Shown here piece after piece: positions 9,207 to 18,647 of a stretch of DNA of 64,000 nt (position 1 is the first letter of the stretch; every line of letters starts with the position of its first letter). The position numbers and the translations under genes were made by a program. Source of the DNA: Caldilineaceae bacterium (GTDB lineage Bacteria > Chloroflexota > Anaerolineae > Caldilineales > Caldilineaceae). The notes under the pieces were generated by a model. It was not told the DNA's origin. It saw only the letters and a program-made list of their open reading frames with translations, and did no database searches. The stretch is from NCBI GenBank assembly GCA_011523365.1, contig WTGY01000153.1, positions 1-64,000 of the forward strand, read 5' to 3'.

Positions 9207-10772
9207 TCAGTCGGCGGCTTTGGCCAGCAATTCTTCCGGTGTTGACTGCAGATCCCTATACGCTCCTGCGCTGGTCTGGACGATCAGTTCAGCCAGAGAC
9301 TGATCCGCGAGTGCAGCCACCCGCTCGCAGGCATGGGTAAAGTCCAACTTTCCGGCCACGCCGCATGCATAGTCCGGATCGGCCTTGTAGAAATGGACAA
9401 GCTGGCGGACCTTGATGCGTTCGGGCACTCCATCCATCGCTTCGGCGATATTACTGAACAACTGCTCTTTCTGGTCGTCGTCCATCAGGCGGAATAGGTC
9501 GCCGGGCTGGGTATAGTCGTCGTTACCCACGCGATGGTCGTAGCGGTCAGCGTCGCCCGACACCTTGAGCGGTGGCTCAAGGTAACGCGCGTCTTCGACC
9601 GGTCCTCCCATGCTGTTGGGCTCATAGTTGACCTCGCCGCCAGCGTTGCCGTCGAAACGCAGGTTGCCGTCGCGGTGATAGTGATGGACCGGGCACTGGG
9701 GCTTGTTGGCAGGAAGCGCGGCATAGTTGACGCCGATGCGGTAGCGATGCGCATCGGCGTAGGACATAATCCGCGCCTGGAGCATTTTGTCCGGCGAGAA
9801 GCTGATGCCGGGCACGATGTTGGAAGGTTCAAACGCGGCCTGCTCGATGTCGGCAAAGTAGTTATCCGGGTTGCGATTGAGTTCCATGATGCCGATCTCG
9901 ATCAGCGGGTAGTCGCCATGGGGCCAGACCTTAGTGAGATCGAAGGGGTTGACGTGGTAGGTCTCGGCGTCCTCCTCCGGCATCACTTGGACGCAGACGC
10001 GCCACTTGGGGTAATCGCCCCTCTCGATCGCTTCGAAGAGGTCCCGCTGCGAGCTTTCACGATCCTGCCCGACGATCGCGGCCGCCTCGGTATTTGTCCA
10101 CGTCTTGATTCCCTGCATGGTCTTGAAGTGGAACTTAATCCAGAAACGCTCATCGTCTGCATTGATGAAGCTGTAAGTGTGGCTGCTGTAGCCGTTGACA
10201 AAGCGGTATCCCTGCGGCAGACCGCGAGTACTCATCAGGATGGTGACCTGGTGCAGGCTTTCAGGGGAGAGTGACCAGAAGTCCCACATGGCTGTGCCGG
10301 AGCGCATGTTCGTCTTGGGATCGCGCTTCTGCGTATGGATGAAGTCGCCGAACTTATAGGGATCGCGCACAAAAAAGACCGGCGTGTTGTTGCCGACCAT
10401 ATCCCAGTTTCCGTCTTCAGTGTAGAACTTGACGGCGAAGCCGCGGACATCGCGTTCAGCGTCCGCGGCGCCGCGCTCACCTGCGACGGTCGAGAAACGG
10501 AGCAGGCAGTCGGTTTGCTTACCTACTTGCGAGAATATGCTGGCATTGGTGTAACGGGTGACATCATTGGTTACGGTGAAGGTGCCGTAGGCCCCCGAAC
10601 CTTTGGCATGCACAACACGCTCCGGGACGCGTTCGCGATTGAAGGTTGCCATCTTCTCGAGGAGTTGATAGTCCTGCATCAGAAGCGGCCCGCGCGGGCC
10701 GGCAGTGAGTGAATTCTGGTTGTCGCCGACTGGTGCGCCGTGAGCGGTGGTAAGTTGCTTCCGTTCAGTCAC
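9207..10772 (-). CDS. katA: Haem catalase (KatA/KatE clade)
   Basis: Decomposes hydrogen peroxide to water and oxygen in the cytoplasm. The catalytic His lies in [10 protein letters not shown], the catalytic Asn in VGNNTPVFF, and the proximal haem Tyr in [14 protein letters not shown]. The [17 protein letters not shown] and [12 protein letters not shown] stretches are family hallmarks. I start it at the GTG at 10772, preceded by AGGAGA, which gives 521 residues, close to the small-subunit catalase length. The longer open frame to 11165 has no homology to catalase and crosses the remnant upstream. The upstream WS/DGAT relic frame overlaps the start by 4 bp. Confidence 0.93.
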   Translation of the reverse strand: MTERKQLTTAHGAPVGDNQNSLTAGPRGPLLMQDYQLLEKMATFNRERVPERVVHAKGSGAYGTFTVTNDVTRYTNASIFSQVGKQTDCLLRFSTVAGERGAADAERDVRGFAVKFYTEDGNWDMVGNNTPVFFVRDPYKFGDFIHTQKRDPKTNMRSGTAMWDFWSLSPESLHQVTILMSTRGLPQGYRFVNGYSSHTYSFINADDERFWIKFHFKTMQGIKTWTNTEAAAIVGQDRESSQRDLFEAIERGDYPKWRVCVQVMPEEDAETYHVNPFDLTKVWPHGDYPLIEIGIMELNRNPDNYFADIEQAAFEPSNIVPGISFSPDKMLQARIMSYADAHRYRIGVNYAALPANKPQCPVHHYHRDGNLRFDGNAGGEVNYEPNSMGGPVEDARYLEPPLKVSGDADRYDHRVGNDDYTQPGDLFRLMDDDQKEQLFSNIAEAMDGVPERIKVRQLVHFYKADPDYACGVAGKLDFTHACERVAALADQSLAELIVQTSAGAYRDLQSTPEELLAKAAD

Positions 10773-11161
10773 TCTTTCTCTCCTGTATTCATGATATGAC
10801 GGCGTTGAACAGACGCCGACGTGAGTAAATCCGAATTGGATGCGGAGCCTGCGTGTGGGGCAAACTCCGCGCTTCGACGCGCCCGCAGTTCCTGCACGTG
10901 CGCCAGATAGAACAAACTGTCGAACTCCTCCTCCAGAATGGCTGTGACGATGGTGTCCGGGTCCGGCGCCAACCCGCGGTCGGTGAAGAGCGGACTCATC
11001 ACCTGCCCGGCGTAGCTGAAGATGCTGATACCCACGCCCGTAGAGCCGGACTGCGGCACCCAGAAGACGATCGTCTTGAGAAGCTTGCCGGCAAAGTAGA
11101 GTTTCTGCGACGGGCCGGGCACATTGGTCAGCACAACACTTACTCTGCTGGCACAATACCC
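10769..11161 (-). pseudogene. C-terminal remnant of a WS/DGAT-type acyltransferase
   Basis: The frame reads [20 protein letters not shown], then [20 protein letters not shown] and [20 protein letters not shown]. These are the conserved C-terminal motifs of wax ester synthase/diacylglycerol acyltransferases (DUF1298 part). The N-terminal acyltransferase domain with HHxxxDG is missing: an in-frame TGA lies just upstream at 11162-11164 and no further homology is seen. It is therefore a truncated relic, not an active enzyme. Its last codons run into the catalase ribosome binding site. Confidence 0.7.
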
Positions 11162-11164
11162 TCA

Positions 11165-12084
11165 AATGCTCCTGGCGATTCTGTCCGACACGACGCCAAC
11201 CCTTGCGATTGCCTGAAGGGTCACCAGCGCTTCACGCAATCGGGCACAGATGGAAAGGACTTGGTGAACTGCCTTGACGATAGACCGACACCTTTCCTCT
11301 TTCCTTGCACAGGCAGGAGGGGGGCTATGTAAGTGAGCCCACGCTTCCGTCACTGACGGCCGGCCATTCTGCGCGTAGTCAAACCGGTGTCGATGTCGAT
11401 CTGAGCGAAGGCGGCAAGGGTCAATGGCACCTTGGCGTCACACTCGGGTCACGGGACTGCGAAAACTTTAGTATACACTTGCCGCACGTAACTTTTGTGG
11501 CAAATTTCCTAGCCATCATGCCAGTTTCGTGTCAGTTTTCGAATTGTGCGCGTTCTTGTTCCGGCCTGGTAGGAGATCAAGTAGGCAATAGGCCAGGTTA
11601 TAGTTATTGTCGCCCCCCGATGTAAGGAAGGTCAAATCGGTCACTCTACAGAATCTCATGCACTGAGTCAATCTGCTTCCTTAAGTATGGACGACCGAGG
11701 TCGATGAGGACGAGCCATACAGATGTGCTGAGTATGCCGCACATGAAGCAAATATGGCAGCATCCTCTTTGTTGGTTTCTCCTGGGTTGTCGGGAGGCTG
11801 ACCCGTCGAGGAATATGTAGGCTTCAGTTATTGTGGGTTGGAGTATCTGCGGGTCGGGTTTCCCTGTGATTTGGGATGGTCTGGTCTAGGCAGCAAGTCT
11901 GACGGTCTGGAGTCTGAGACCGGGTTTTGCCAAATCGAAGATGCCATGGGCCCCATGGTGGTTCAACGTCAGCTGCCACCCGAGGGCTTTCAACGGATTG
12001 AAGGCTATAGCAATTTATCCGGGGAGCGTTAAGGGGAAAGAGGAGAGAGAAAATCTTCATTCCCTCTCCCGATTCTGTCGACCT
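11165..12084. other. Intergenic region without a recognised gene
   Basis: About 920 bp between the WS/DGAT relic and the stop of the branched-chain-type binding protein. Open frames are short and lack ribosome binding sites and known motifs. The base composition is lower in GC than the core flanks, in keeping with decayed DNA. Confidence 0.4.
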
Positions 12085-13341
12085 CTACTCCATCCCGAAA
12101 CCGGAGACCTGAACGAAAGCGCCGTCGGTGACCTGGTAAATCTGGACACCCCCTGCGCCGCATTCACCTATGCTGTCGCACCTGATTGTGCCTGTGAGAC
12201 CGTCGAAGGCATCGACGGTGCGAACGGCCGAGACTAGTGCCTCGCGGTCAATGATAAGACTGCCGTTGTCGTCCACAGAAGCTACCTCGGCAATTGCGGC
12301 CGCGATCAGCATCACCGAATCGTAGCTCTGGCTGTGGAAAGCGCCGAGTTCGTCGGGGCTGACACCGAATTTCTCGATGTACTTGGCGTCGAATTCTGCG
12401 TTCAATGCCTCGGAGTCGTCTCCGGCAAGTAAGGAGATGAACGTGCCTTCCGCCCCGTCGCCGGCGGCCTGGAGATACTGCTGCGTGAAGGCGCCGTCAA
12501 CGCTCATGAATACCGTGTCCTCGAGGCCGGGTGTTTCCGTCATCTGCTGGGCGATGAGACCGGCCTCGGTAGCGTATCCGCCGAAGAAAATGGCCTCAGG
12601 CCCACCTGCGCCCACCCTGGCCAGCATGGCGCGGAAGTCTGTATCGCCTACCTGGACGCCTTCGAAGCTGGTTACATCGCCTCCCAAGCTGGCAATGCTA
12701 TTCCGAAAAATCTCGGCAACACCTTTGCCATAGTCGGAGTTATCGTGGACGACCGCTACCTTGGTAAGGCCCAGATCACTGAACACATACCTGGCATCGG
12801 TGGCGCCCTGGAGCGCGTCGCTGAGGGCGACGCGGTTGCAGACATCGCAGTTCGAGGACGTGATATCGGGATTGGTCGCGCTGGGGCTCACAAAGGGGAT
12901 GCGCGCCTCCTGCAGGATAGGCATGAGACCGAAGGTCTCGCCCGAACAGGTACCGCCGGTGACGGAGACGATTGTCTCGTCGGAAGCAAATTTGTTGCCG
13001 ACGTTCGTTCCTTGCGTGCCGTCGCAGGCGCCGTCTTCAGCCACCAGCTCGAACATGAAGCCATCCAGTCCGCCGGCCGCATTGAGGTCATCGATGGCCA
13101 GTTCCGCGCCTTGGCGGATGTCCAGGCCGAGTGTAGGGATCGGACCGGTCAGAGCAAAGGAACCACCGATTCGGATCACACCGCCCGGTTCGACGACGAC
13201 CTTGCCGCTGGTGTCGGCAGGTGCCTCTTCCAGAGAAGCCTGACCGTCGGGGGCCTCTTCGGCCGGCGCCGCCGCGGCGCAAGCAACCAGCACGAGCGCT
13301 GCGATGAGGAATAGACAGAGAAGAGTAAATCGATTTGACAT
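12085..13341 (-). CDS. Branched-chain amino acid-type ABC substrate-binding lipoprotein (LivK-like)
   Basis: The lipoprotein signal ends in LVLVACAAAA, followed by a Peripla_BP_6 fold: IRIGGSFALTGPIPTLG, ELAIDDLNAAGG, the GTCSGETFGLMPILQEA and PFVSPSATNPDIT region, and FHSQSYDSVMLIAAAI. This fold binds branched-chain amino acids, amides or related ligands outside the membrane. The ATG at 13341 follows AAGGAGGTCAAG and gives 418 residues; an in-frame start at 13359 precedes the ribosome binding site and is unlikely. No LivH, LivM, LivG or LivF gene is nearby, so it is orphaned or serves a transporter elsewhere. Confidence 0.88.
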   Translation of the reverse strand: MSNRFTLLCLFLIAALVLVACAAAAPAEEAPDGQASLEEAPADTSGKVVVEPGGVIRIGGSFALTGPIPTLGLDIRQGAELAIDDLNAAGGLDGFMFELVAEDGACDGTQGTNVGNKFASDETIVSVTGGTCSGETFGLMPILQEARIPFVSPSATNPDITSSNCDVCNRVALSDALQGATDARYVFSDLGLTKVAVVHDNSDYGKGVAEIFRNSIASLGGDVTSFEGVQVGDTDFRAMLARVGAGGPEAIFFGGYATEAGLIAQQMTETPGLEDTVFMSVDGAFTQQYLQAAGDGAEGTFISLLAGDDSEALNAEFDAKYIEKFGVSPDELGAFHSQSYDSVMLIAAAIAEVASVDDNGSLIIDREALVSAVRTVDAFDGLTGTIRCDSIGECGAGGVQIYQVTDGAFVQVSGFGME

Positions 13342-13581
13342 CTTGACCTCCTTGGTCAATTAGCATGCTGCATAAATGTCTTAAGCTATCCCTTTAGGGC
13401 CTACTGGTCCTGCTGCCTGCCAGAAAAAGATTCTGAAATAGAGATATTCTCAGGGCCTTATGCTCTTTGGAGAAAGCCGGTTTCTTGAACACTGTTCTGC
13501 CTCTCCACCGGCTAGGTGGCCTGTTTCATTATACACGCTAACTTGCGGTCCAGCTTTTTAGGGCCAATCTCAACCACCCGT

Positions 13582-13827
13582 GCTGACCTGAAGATTGTCA
13601 GCGAGCAGGTAGGCAGAGAAGGCATCGGCCGTGAATTGTGCGCCTTGGTCGGCGTTGGAGATCTTGGGTCGACCTGTTCAGAGCGCTTGGCGCGGAGCAT
13701 CGAGACAGGAGATGCCGTCTAAGGTGTTGAAGAGTTGCCGGGCGAGCACATGACGACTGTGCCAGTCGATTACAGCGACCATGTACACGGACCCGCGCAG
13801 CAGCGGCACTTAGGCGATGAGAACAAC
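13582..13827 (-). pseudogene. IS3-family transposase (OrfB) fragment with stop codons
   Basis: An 82-codon frame carries the DDE-transposase motifs VAVIDWHSRHVLAR and NADQGAQFTADAF, the first and second catalytic Asp regions of the IS3/IS911 integrase core. It has two in-frame stops (codons 6 and 50) and lacks both the N-terminal part and the catalytic Glu region. No terminal inverted repeats were found. It is a dead relic. Confidence 0.75.
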
Positions 13828-13859
13828 CGTTTAGTTGCAAAAAGGGAAGGCAACGACTA

Positions 13860-14451
13860 AGTGCAGGCTTGAAGCTTACAAAAAAATCTCGCTGACTTTT
13901 CCAGGTGGGCCGGCAGGCTTCCTTCCATTCGACCTCCAAGGCCTTTACGGTCAGTTCTGGCACGTGATGAACAGGATCAACACCGTCCATGACCGCCACA
14001 AAGGAGATTATGTCCCCCACATTGACTCCTGCGGGGAAGTCGCGGAAGGCAACACCACCTGGCCCTCACCCCAGCCTTCGGTTCGACCGTCGAGCGCGAC
14101 ATGCACCCACATCTCAATATAAGTCTCGGTCTCCGAGGCTATGTGCCCTACCTGTCCACGAAAGTAGACGGTCTTGCCTTCGTTCTGATCGGCATTGCCC
14201 AAAAGCGTGCCGCAGGAGATCGTCTCGGCCTCACTCCTCCATTCCGTGAACGTAAGCGTTGGCACAGGTGTTGTGGTAGGCTCGTCCCCTGACGAGCCTT
14301 CGGCAGCTGAGGAGTCGCCGAGTTTTCCCTGGGCATAGTTGACTTAGGTTCCAAATATCAGGAGTGCAATCAGCCCCAACGAGAGCAATATGGCTTTCCC
14401 CCAATTTGCCTTCTGTCCTACGCTTAACTCTGGCTGCTGTTGTGGATCCAT
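13860..14451 (-). pseudogene. Decayed membrane-anchored OB-fold-like protein gene
   Basis: The ATG at 14451 (upstream GGGGGAA) opens a frame with a short N-tail and a membrane helix (AILLSLGLIALLIFGT). It is broken by a TAA at 14344-14346 and resumes in the same frame with VNYAQGKLGDSS. It continues through ISCGTLLGNADQNEGKTVYF and MWVHVALDGRTEGWGEGQVV. A frameshift near 14050 then moves the rest (FPAGVNVGDIISFVAVMDGV, then LTVKALEVEW) to another frame. The pattern 'N.GK.V.F.GQV ... GD.I.F..V.DGV ... VKA.EVE' resembles small secreted OB-fold proteins seen in Chloroflexota and Firmicutes. Function unknown. Confidence 0.6.
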
Positions 14452-15356
14452 GAGGTTCCCCCTGATGGCACGGACGAAATCGTTTGCTTCCACGACAACC
14501 CCAGCGCAGGCGGCCAACAGGGGGACGCAACGCGCCCCATTTGCCTGCTGCCATTCGGCCAACCCATCAAGTTGCTGTGGTGCTGACGATTCGCCACTTG
14601 TGCAACTCGAATACCAAAAAGGCGGAGATGACAATTTTTGTCGAGTGGGTCAAAACGATGTGGCTGCTTTGAAGCAAACCTGACTTCATCATTCACCCTA
14701 TCCAAGCTCCCGACCGCTCTGACGCTAACAGTCACAACCGCCTCTCACGATTTGATTGCCATCCTGTTCGGATGAGGCTACAATTGTCCCAGTCGCCCTT
14801 TACTTAGACTGGTAGGATACCAATGGCAGAACATTGGGTTACATCCTGATTTTCAAGTGTAACAAATGCGTATGCGACTTCGTGTCGCACCGCCACCTGA
14901 ATCCCTTAACTCGCTATGCGGCACTTTTTCCAAAAATCGATTGTGCACACCCATTAGCAAATGGAAACTTGATTGCACATTACTTGCTACAGTCCTCGGT
15001 TTTCTGGTCATAAGAACTATTGTAGCTACAGCTAGGTGCTACGCCAGTTCTGTCGGGTAAACTTCCACGCGGTCCCGGACCAAACCACGTCATGGAAGTG
15101 GCGTAACAGATCCAGCCGAGCTTGACTGAACACAAAATTATATTATAATACGTAGTCGCTGCAGCAGACACCTTCATAGGTGGGTTTTACAGTCACTTCC
15201 CAGGTAAATCGGGCTATTATTGAAAAGACGCCCCATGTCATGATGCAAATGCCTCATGCTCTGTTCTTCACCTGCTTGACTACTCGCAAGTTTATGCTCT
15301 AGTAGTATTTGGATTTGAAAGCGCAGCGGCTGCGCGCCGGGGGATCGGGAGGTACC
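14452..15356. other. Intergenic region without a recognised gene
   Basis: About 900 bp upstream of the 2-oxoacid dehydrogenase operon. It has an AT-rich stretch near 15130-15150, possibly promoter-related, and only short open frames with no known motif. Confidence 0.4.
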
Positions 15357-16553
15357 GTGGCTACTCAAGTCATTCTACCCAAGCTTACATACGAAATGGA
15401 GGAGGGCCGCATCGTAGAGTGGCTTTGCGAAGAAGGGAATGCGGTTGCCGCCGGTCAAGCGGTCTTCGTTGTGGAAACCGACAAGGCCTCTATCGAGGTG
15501 CTGGCGGAGGAGGCCGGGATACTCCTGAGAGTGCTGGTACCTATCGACGCGACTGTCCCTGTTGGCGCCGCCGTCGCGTGGATCGGCGCCCCCGGCGACG
15601 CCATCCCCGAGGCCGAGGCGGTGCACCCGCCCAAGGAGCAAGAAGCCGTCGGCTCTCCCCAGGGTATTACTGTCACCACTAGAGATCCGGAGACAGTGGC
15701 TGCGTCCCCCGTGGCCAGGCGCCTGGCACGCGAACTCGGAATTGACTTGGAGGATGTGCAAAAGCAAGTCGGGCAAAAGCGAATACGCGAGGCGGACGTA
15801 AGGGCGTACGCTGATGCCCGCAGCACGGCAATGGGCACAGACGGGCCAGAAGCCGCTGGTGACGCTGAATTCGAGCTGATTAAGCCTACGCCATTACAGC
15901 GTGCTATGGCCTCACACCTGAGTCAGGCCGCGGCTATACCACAGGCTTCCGCCGCCTGTGAGGTGAATCTAACTAGCCTGGAACTTTTGAGAAGCGAGCT
16001 TTCGACCGACTGGGAAGCATCCCACCGGTTCCGCCTGTCTTTTACCCACCTGCTGGCACCATTGGTCGCCCTTACGCTGGAAAGCTGCCCCACGTTGAAC
16101 GCGACCTGGACCGATGAAGGTATTCGTCTTTACCGCACGATCAACTTGGGTGTGGCGATGGCTTCTGACCGGGGACTGGTCGTACCTGTCGTGCGGGGCG
16201 CTAACCAGCTCTCGCTGGCAGAGATAGCCAGTGAGATCGTCCGCTTGCAGAAATCCACAACGGGTAACCGACTGCACCCTCAAGACCTGGAGGGCGGGAC
16301 GTTCACGTTAACCAATGTGGGCATGCTTGGCATCACGTTGTCGATCCCGCTGCTTAACCCACCCCAGAGTGGTATTTTGGCCATTGGTGCAAAGCGAGCC
16401 CAGTTGGTGCTGAAAAATGGTCAACCGGTGACCATTCCTGTGACTCTGATCACCGTAACCTTTGACCACCGTGTGGTGGACGGGGTGGCTGCGGCGGCGT
16501 TCCTGCAGCGGCTCAAAGAGCTGATGGAGAATCCTCGGTCCGTTCTTGGCTAA
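15357..16553 (+). CDS. 2-oxoacid dehydrogenase E2 (dihydrolipoyl acyltransferase)
   Basis: The acyltransferase core of a pyruvate/acetoin/branched-chain 2-oxoacid dehydrogenase complex. The single lipoyl domain (about 1-78) has its lipoylated Lys43 in ETDKAS. The subunit-binding domain (about 113-150) reads ASPVARRLARELGIDLEDV. The catalytic domain (about 175-398) has the DHRVVDG motif with His371 and Asp375. The start is GTG at 15357, 4 nt after GGGAGG (15347-15352); the frame remains open upstream to 15309 but without homology. It is the first gene of an E2-E1alpha-E1beta operon, an unusual order, and no E3 gene follows. Confidence 0.9.
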   Translation: MATQVILPKLTYEMEEGRIVEWLCEEGNAVAAGQAVFVVETDKASIEVLAEEAGILLRVLVPIDATVPVGAAVAWIGAPGDAIPEAEAVHPPKEQEAVGSPQGITVTTRDPETVAASPVARRLARELGIDLEDVQKQVGQKRIREADVRAYADARSTAMGTDGPEAAGDAEFELIKPTPLQRAMASHLSQAAAIPQASAACEVNLTSLELLRSELSTDWEASHRFRLSFTHLLAPLVALTLESCPTLNATWTDEGIRLYRTINLGVAMASDRGLVVPVVRGANQLSLAEIASEIVRLQKSTTGNRLHPQDLEGGTFTLTNVGMLGITLSIPLLNPPQSGILAIGAKRAQLVLKNGQPVTIPVTLITVTFDHRVVDGVAAAAFLQRLKELMENPRSVLG

Positions 16554-16598
16554 CGACGAAGGCTGACCGCAGCATCGCGACCATAAGGAGCTGTGACT

Positions 16599-17573
16599 AT
16601 GACAATAAGCGAGGAATTGATGTTGCAGATGTACCGATATATGGTATTGGGCCGCTCGTTCGAGCAATGTGCCGAGCAGCTTACTCACAGGGGGCTCATA
16701 CCGGGTGCCTTTCACACGGGAATAGGCGAGGAAGCTACCCATGTCGGTGCCTGCTTGGCATTGACCCACAAGGACTATATCATCCCCACCCACCGCGGGC
16801 ACGTGGCCGACATCATTAAGGGCGCCGATCCCGGGCGGTTGATGGCCGAGATCCTGGGCCGGGCAACGGGTTATTGTGGTGGTCGTGGTGGCAGCGTTCA
16901 CATAGCAGATGCCGCTTCCAACAACCTCGGCGTGCAGGCGGTCCTTTCGGCCGTCTATCCGGTTGCGGTCGGTGCAGCCCTCACGCAGAAGCGTGCCAAT
17001 ACCGGGCGTATCGTCCTGGCCATGTTCGGTGATGGTGCTTCTCTGATGGGCACGTTTCATGAGGCCCTGAACTTATCTGCAATCTGGCATCTCCCTGTCG
17101 TGTGGGTATGTGTCAACAACCAGTATGCAATGTCGACGAGCTTTGCCGAGGCATCGGCCATTGCGAACGTGGCAGACCGGGCCTGCGCCTATAACATGCC
17201 TGGCCACGTTGTTGATGGCAATGATGTCATGGTTGTGTACGAAACCGTGCGCGCGGCGCGTGAGCGTGCATTGGCCGGTGAGGGGCCCACCCTCATCGAA
17301 TGCAAGACTTATAGGCAGGGAGGACACTCGACTTTCGATACAAATCCCTACAGGCCTCAGGAGGAGATCGACGCATGGTCAAAACGCGATCCGATCACCC
17401 AGTTCGAGCAAAGGTTACGCGAGCGAGGTGTCTTGGATGAAGAGCGCATAACTCAAATCGCAGACGGGGTCCGGCAGCAGGTAGATCAAGCACAGGAATT
17501 TGCGTTGAATAGTCCTGAGCCTCCGCCTGAAGCGGGCGTGGAGTTCGTCTTCCGCTCAAGTGAGGTGGAATAG
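16599..17573 (+). CDS. 2-oxoacid dehydrogenase E1 alpha subunit (PdhA/AcoA-like)
   Basis: The thiamine-diphosphate-dependent decarboxylase alpha chain. The ThDP motif runs from GDGASLMGTFHEALNLSAIW to VNNQYAMS, and the HRGH and GGRGGSVHIAD regions match acetoin and pyruvate dehydrogenase E1 alpha. The ATG at 16599 lies 8 nt after AAGGAG (16585-16590); a GTG at 16593 is too close to the ribosome binding site. The length, 324 residues, is normal. It lies 45 bp after the E2 gene and 2 bp before E1 beta. The AcoA versus PdhA choice cannot be made from sequence alone. Confidence 0.9.
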   Translation: MTISEELMLQMYRYMVLGRSFEQCAEQLTHRGLIPGAFHTGIGEEATHVGACLALTHKDYIIPTHRGHVADIIKGADPGRLMAEILGRATGYCGGRGGSVHIADAASNNLGVQAVLSAVYPVAVGAALTQKRANTGRIVLAMFGDGASLMGTFHEALNLSAIWHLPVVWVCVNNQYAMSTSFAEASAIANVADRACAYNMPGHVVDGNDVMVVYETVRAARERALAGEGPTLIECKTYRQGGHSTFDTNPYRPQEEIDAWSKRDPITQFEQRLRERGVLDEERITQIADGVRQQVDQAQEFALNSPEPPPEAGVEFVFRSSEVE

Positions 17574-17575
17574 CT

Positions 17576-18565
17576 ATGACCACTCGTGAGATTACCTTCA
17601 GAGAGGCCATTAACGAGGCGCTGCGAGAGGAGATGGTACGCGAAGAGGGCGTTTTCATCATCGGTGAAGACATTTACGGCGGTCCGGGTGGATACCAGGG
17701 CGCCTTCAAAGTCACCAAGGGCCTGGAGAAGGATTTTAGAGATCGCCTCCTGGACACGCCCATGATTGAGCAGACCATTGTCGGTGCCGCAGTAGGGGCG
17801 GCGATGACCGGCTCACGCCCCGTGGCTGAAATCATGTTCGAAGACTTTATCACCTTGGCCATGGATCTGTTGGTCAATACAGCCGCCAAGACTCATTACA
17901 TGACCGCGGGCCAGTACTGCGTGCCTATTGTCGTGCGCGCTGCTTGCGGCGCGGTGGGTGTCGGTCCGCAGCATTCACAGACTTGGACCAGCTGGTTCAT
18001 GCACATTCCAGGGCTTTACGTTGTCCTTCCTTCGACACCGTACGATGCAAAAGGTCTTCTCAAAACCGCGATCCGGGATGACAACCCCGTCCTGTTCCTT
18101 GAGCACAAGAAGCTCTACAACGACAGGGGCAGGGTACCAGAGGAAGAGTACGAGATTCCGTTCGGCGAGGCGAGGATCCTGTGCCCTGGCGACGACGTGA
18201 CCGTCGTGGCAATTGGGTACATGGCTGGCCTGGCTACCCAGGTGGCGGGAACACTGCGCGACCAAGGACTTTCGGTCGAGGTGATTGACCCGCGTACACT
18301 GGCCCCATTGGATTTGGAGACGATATTCCAATCGGTTCGCAAAACTCACAAGGTCGTCGTCGTGGCTGAAGATTGTAAGACCGCGGGCCCGACGGCGGAG
18401 ATAGCGGCTCTCGTCAGTGAAGCCTGTTTCGAGTACCTGGACGCGCCGGTCGGCCGCGTTGGAGCCAGGGATGCGCCCATCGCACACAACGTAGGCATGT
18501 CCGAATACATCTTGCCTGGTGCCACCGATATCCACGAGGCCGTCCAAAGTGTAATTGCTTGGTAG
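17576..18565 (+). CDS. 2-oxoacid dehydrogenase E1 beta subunit (PdhB/AcoB-like)
   Basis: The transketolase-like beta chain that completes the E1 heterotetramer. Motifs include REAINEALREEM, FIIGEDIYGGPGGYQGAFKV, the AEIMFEDFITLAMD and HSQTWTSWFMHIPGL regions, and a C-terminal domain ending VGMSEYILPGATDI. The start is ATG at 17576, 2 bp after the E1 alpha stop, implying coupled translation. The downstream gene is convergent, so the operon ends here without lipoamide dehydrogenase. Confidence 0.92.
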   Translation: MTTREITFREAINEALREEMVREEGVFIIGEDIYGGPGGYQGAFKVTKGLEKDFRDRLLDTPMIEQTIVGAAVGAAMTGSRPVAEIMFEDFITLAMDLLVNTAAKTHYMTAGQYCVPIVVRAACGAVGVGPQHSQTWTSWFMHIPGLYVVLPSTPYDAKGLLKTAIRDDNPVLFLEHKKLYNDRGRVPEEEYEIPFGEARILCPGDDVTVVAIGYMAGLATQVAGTLRDQGLSVEVIDPRTLAPLDLETIFQSVRKTHKVVVVAEDCKTAGPTAEIAALVSEACFEYLDAPVGRVGARDAPIAHNVGMSEYILPGATDIHEAVQSVIAW

Positions 18566-18647
18566 GTGTAGCCGTCAGGCAGGCGAACACCATATCTCAT
18601 ACCTCCCGAGGATCTACGCGTACCCGGCCTGACCCAGCCGGCGGCCT

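Noticed and set aside
9534-10274. 246-codon plus-strand frame opposite catalase
   Set aside because: It lies wholly antisense to well-supported catalase motifs and has no recognisable domain.
10773-11165. N-terminal extension of the catalase open frame
   Set aside because: It has no catalase homology, starts before the AGGAGA site and overlaps the WS/DGAT relic in another frame.
13598-14020. 140-codon minus-strand frame as a separate gene
   Set aside because: It is the frameshifted end of the decayed OB-fold-like gene running out of frame over the IS3 relic.
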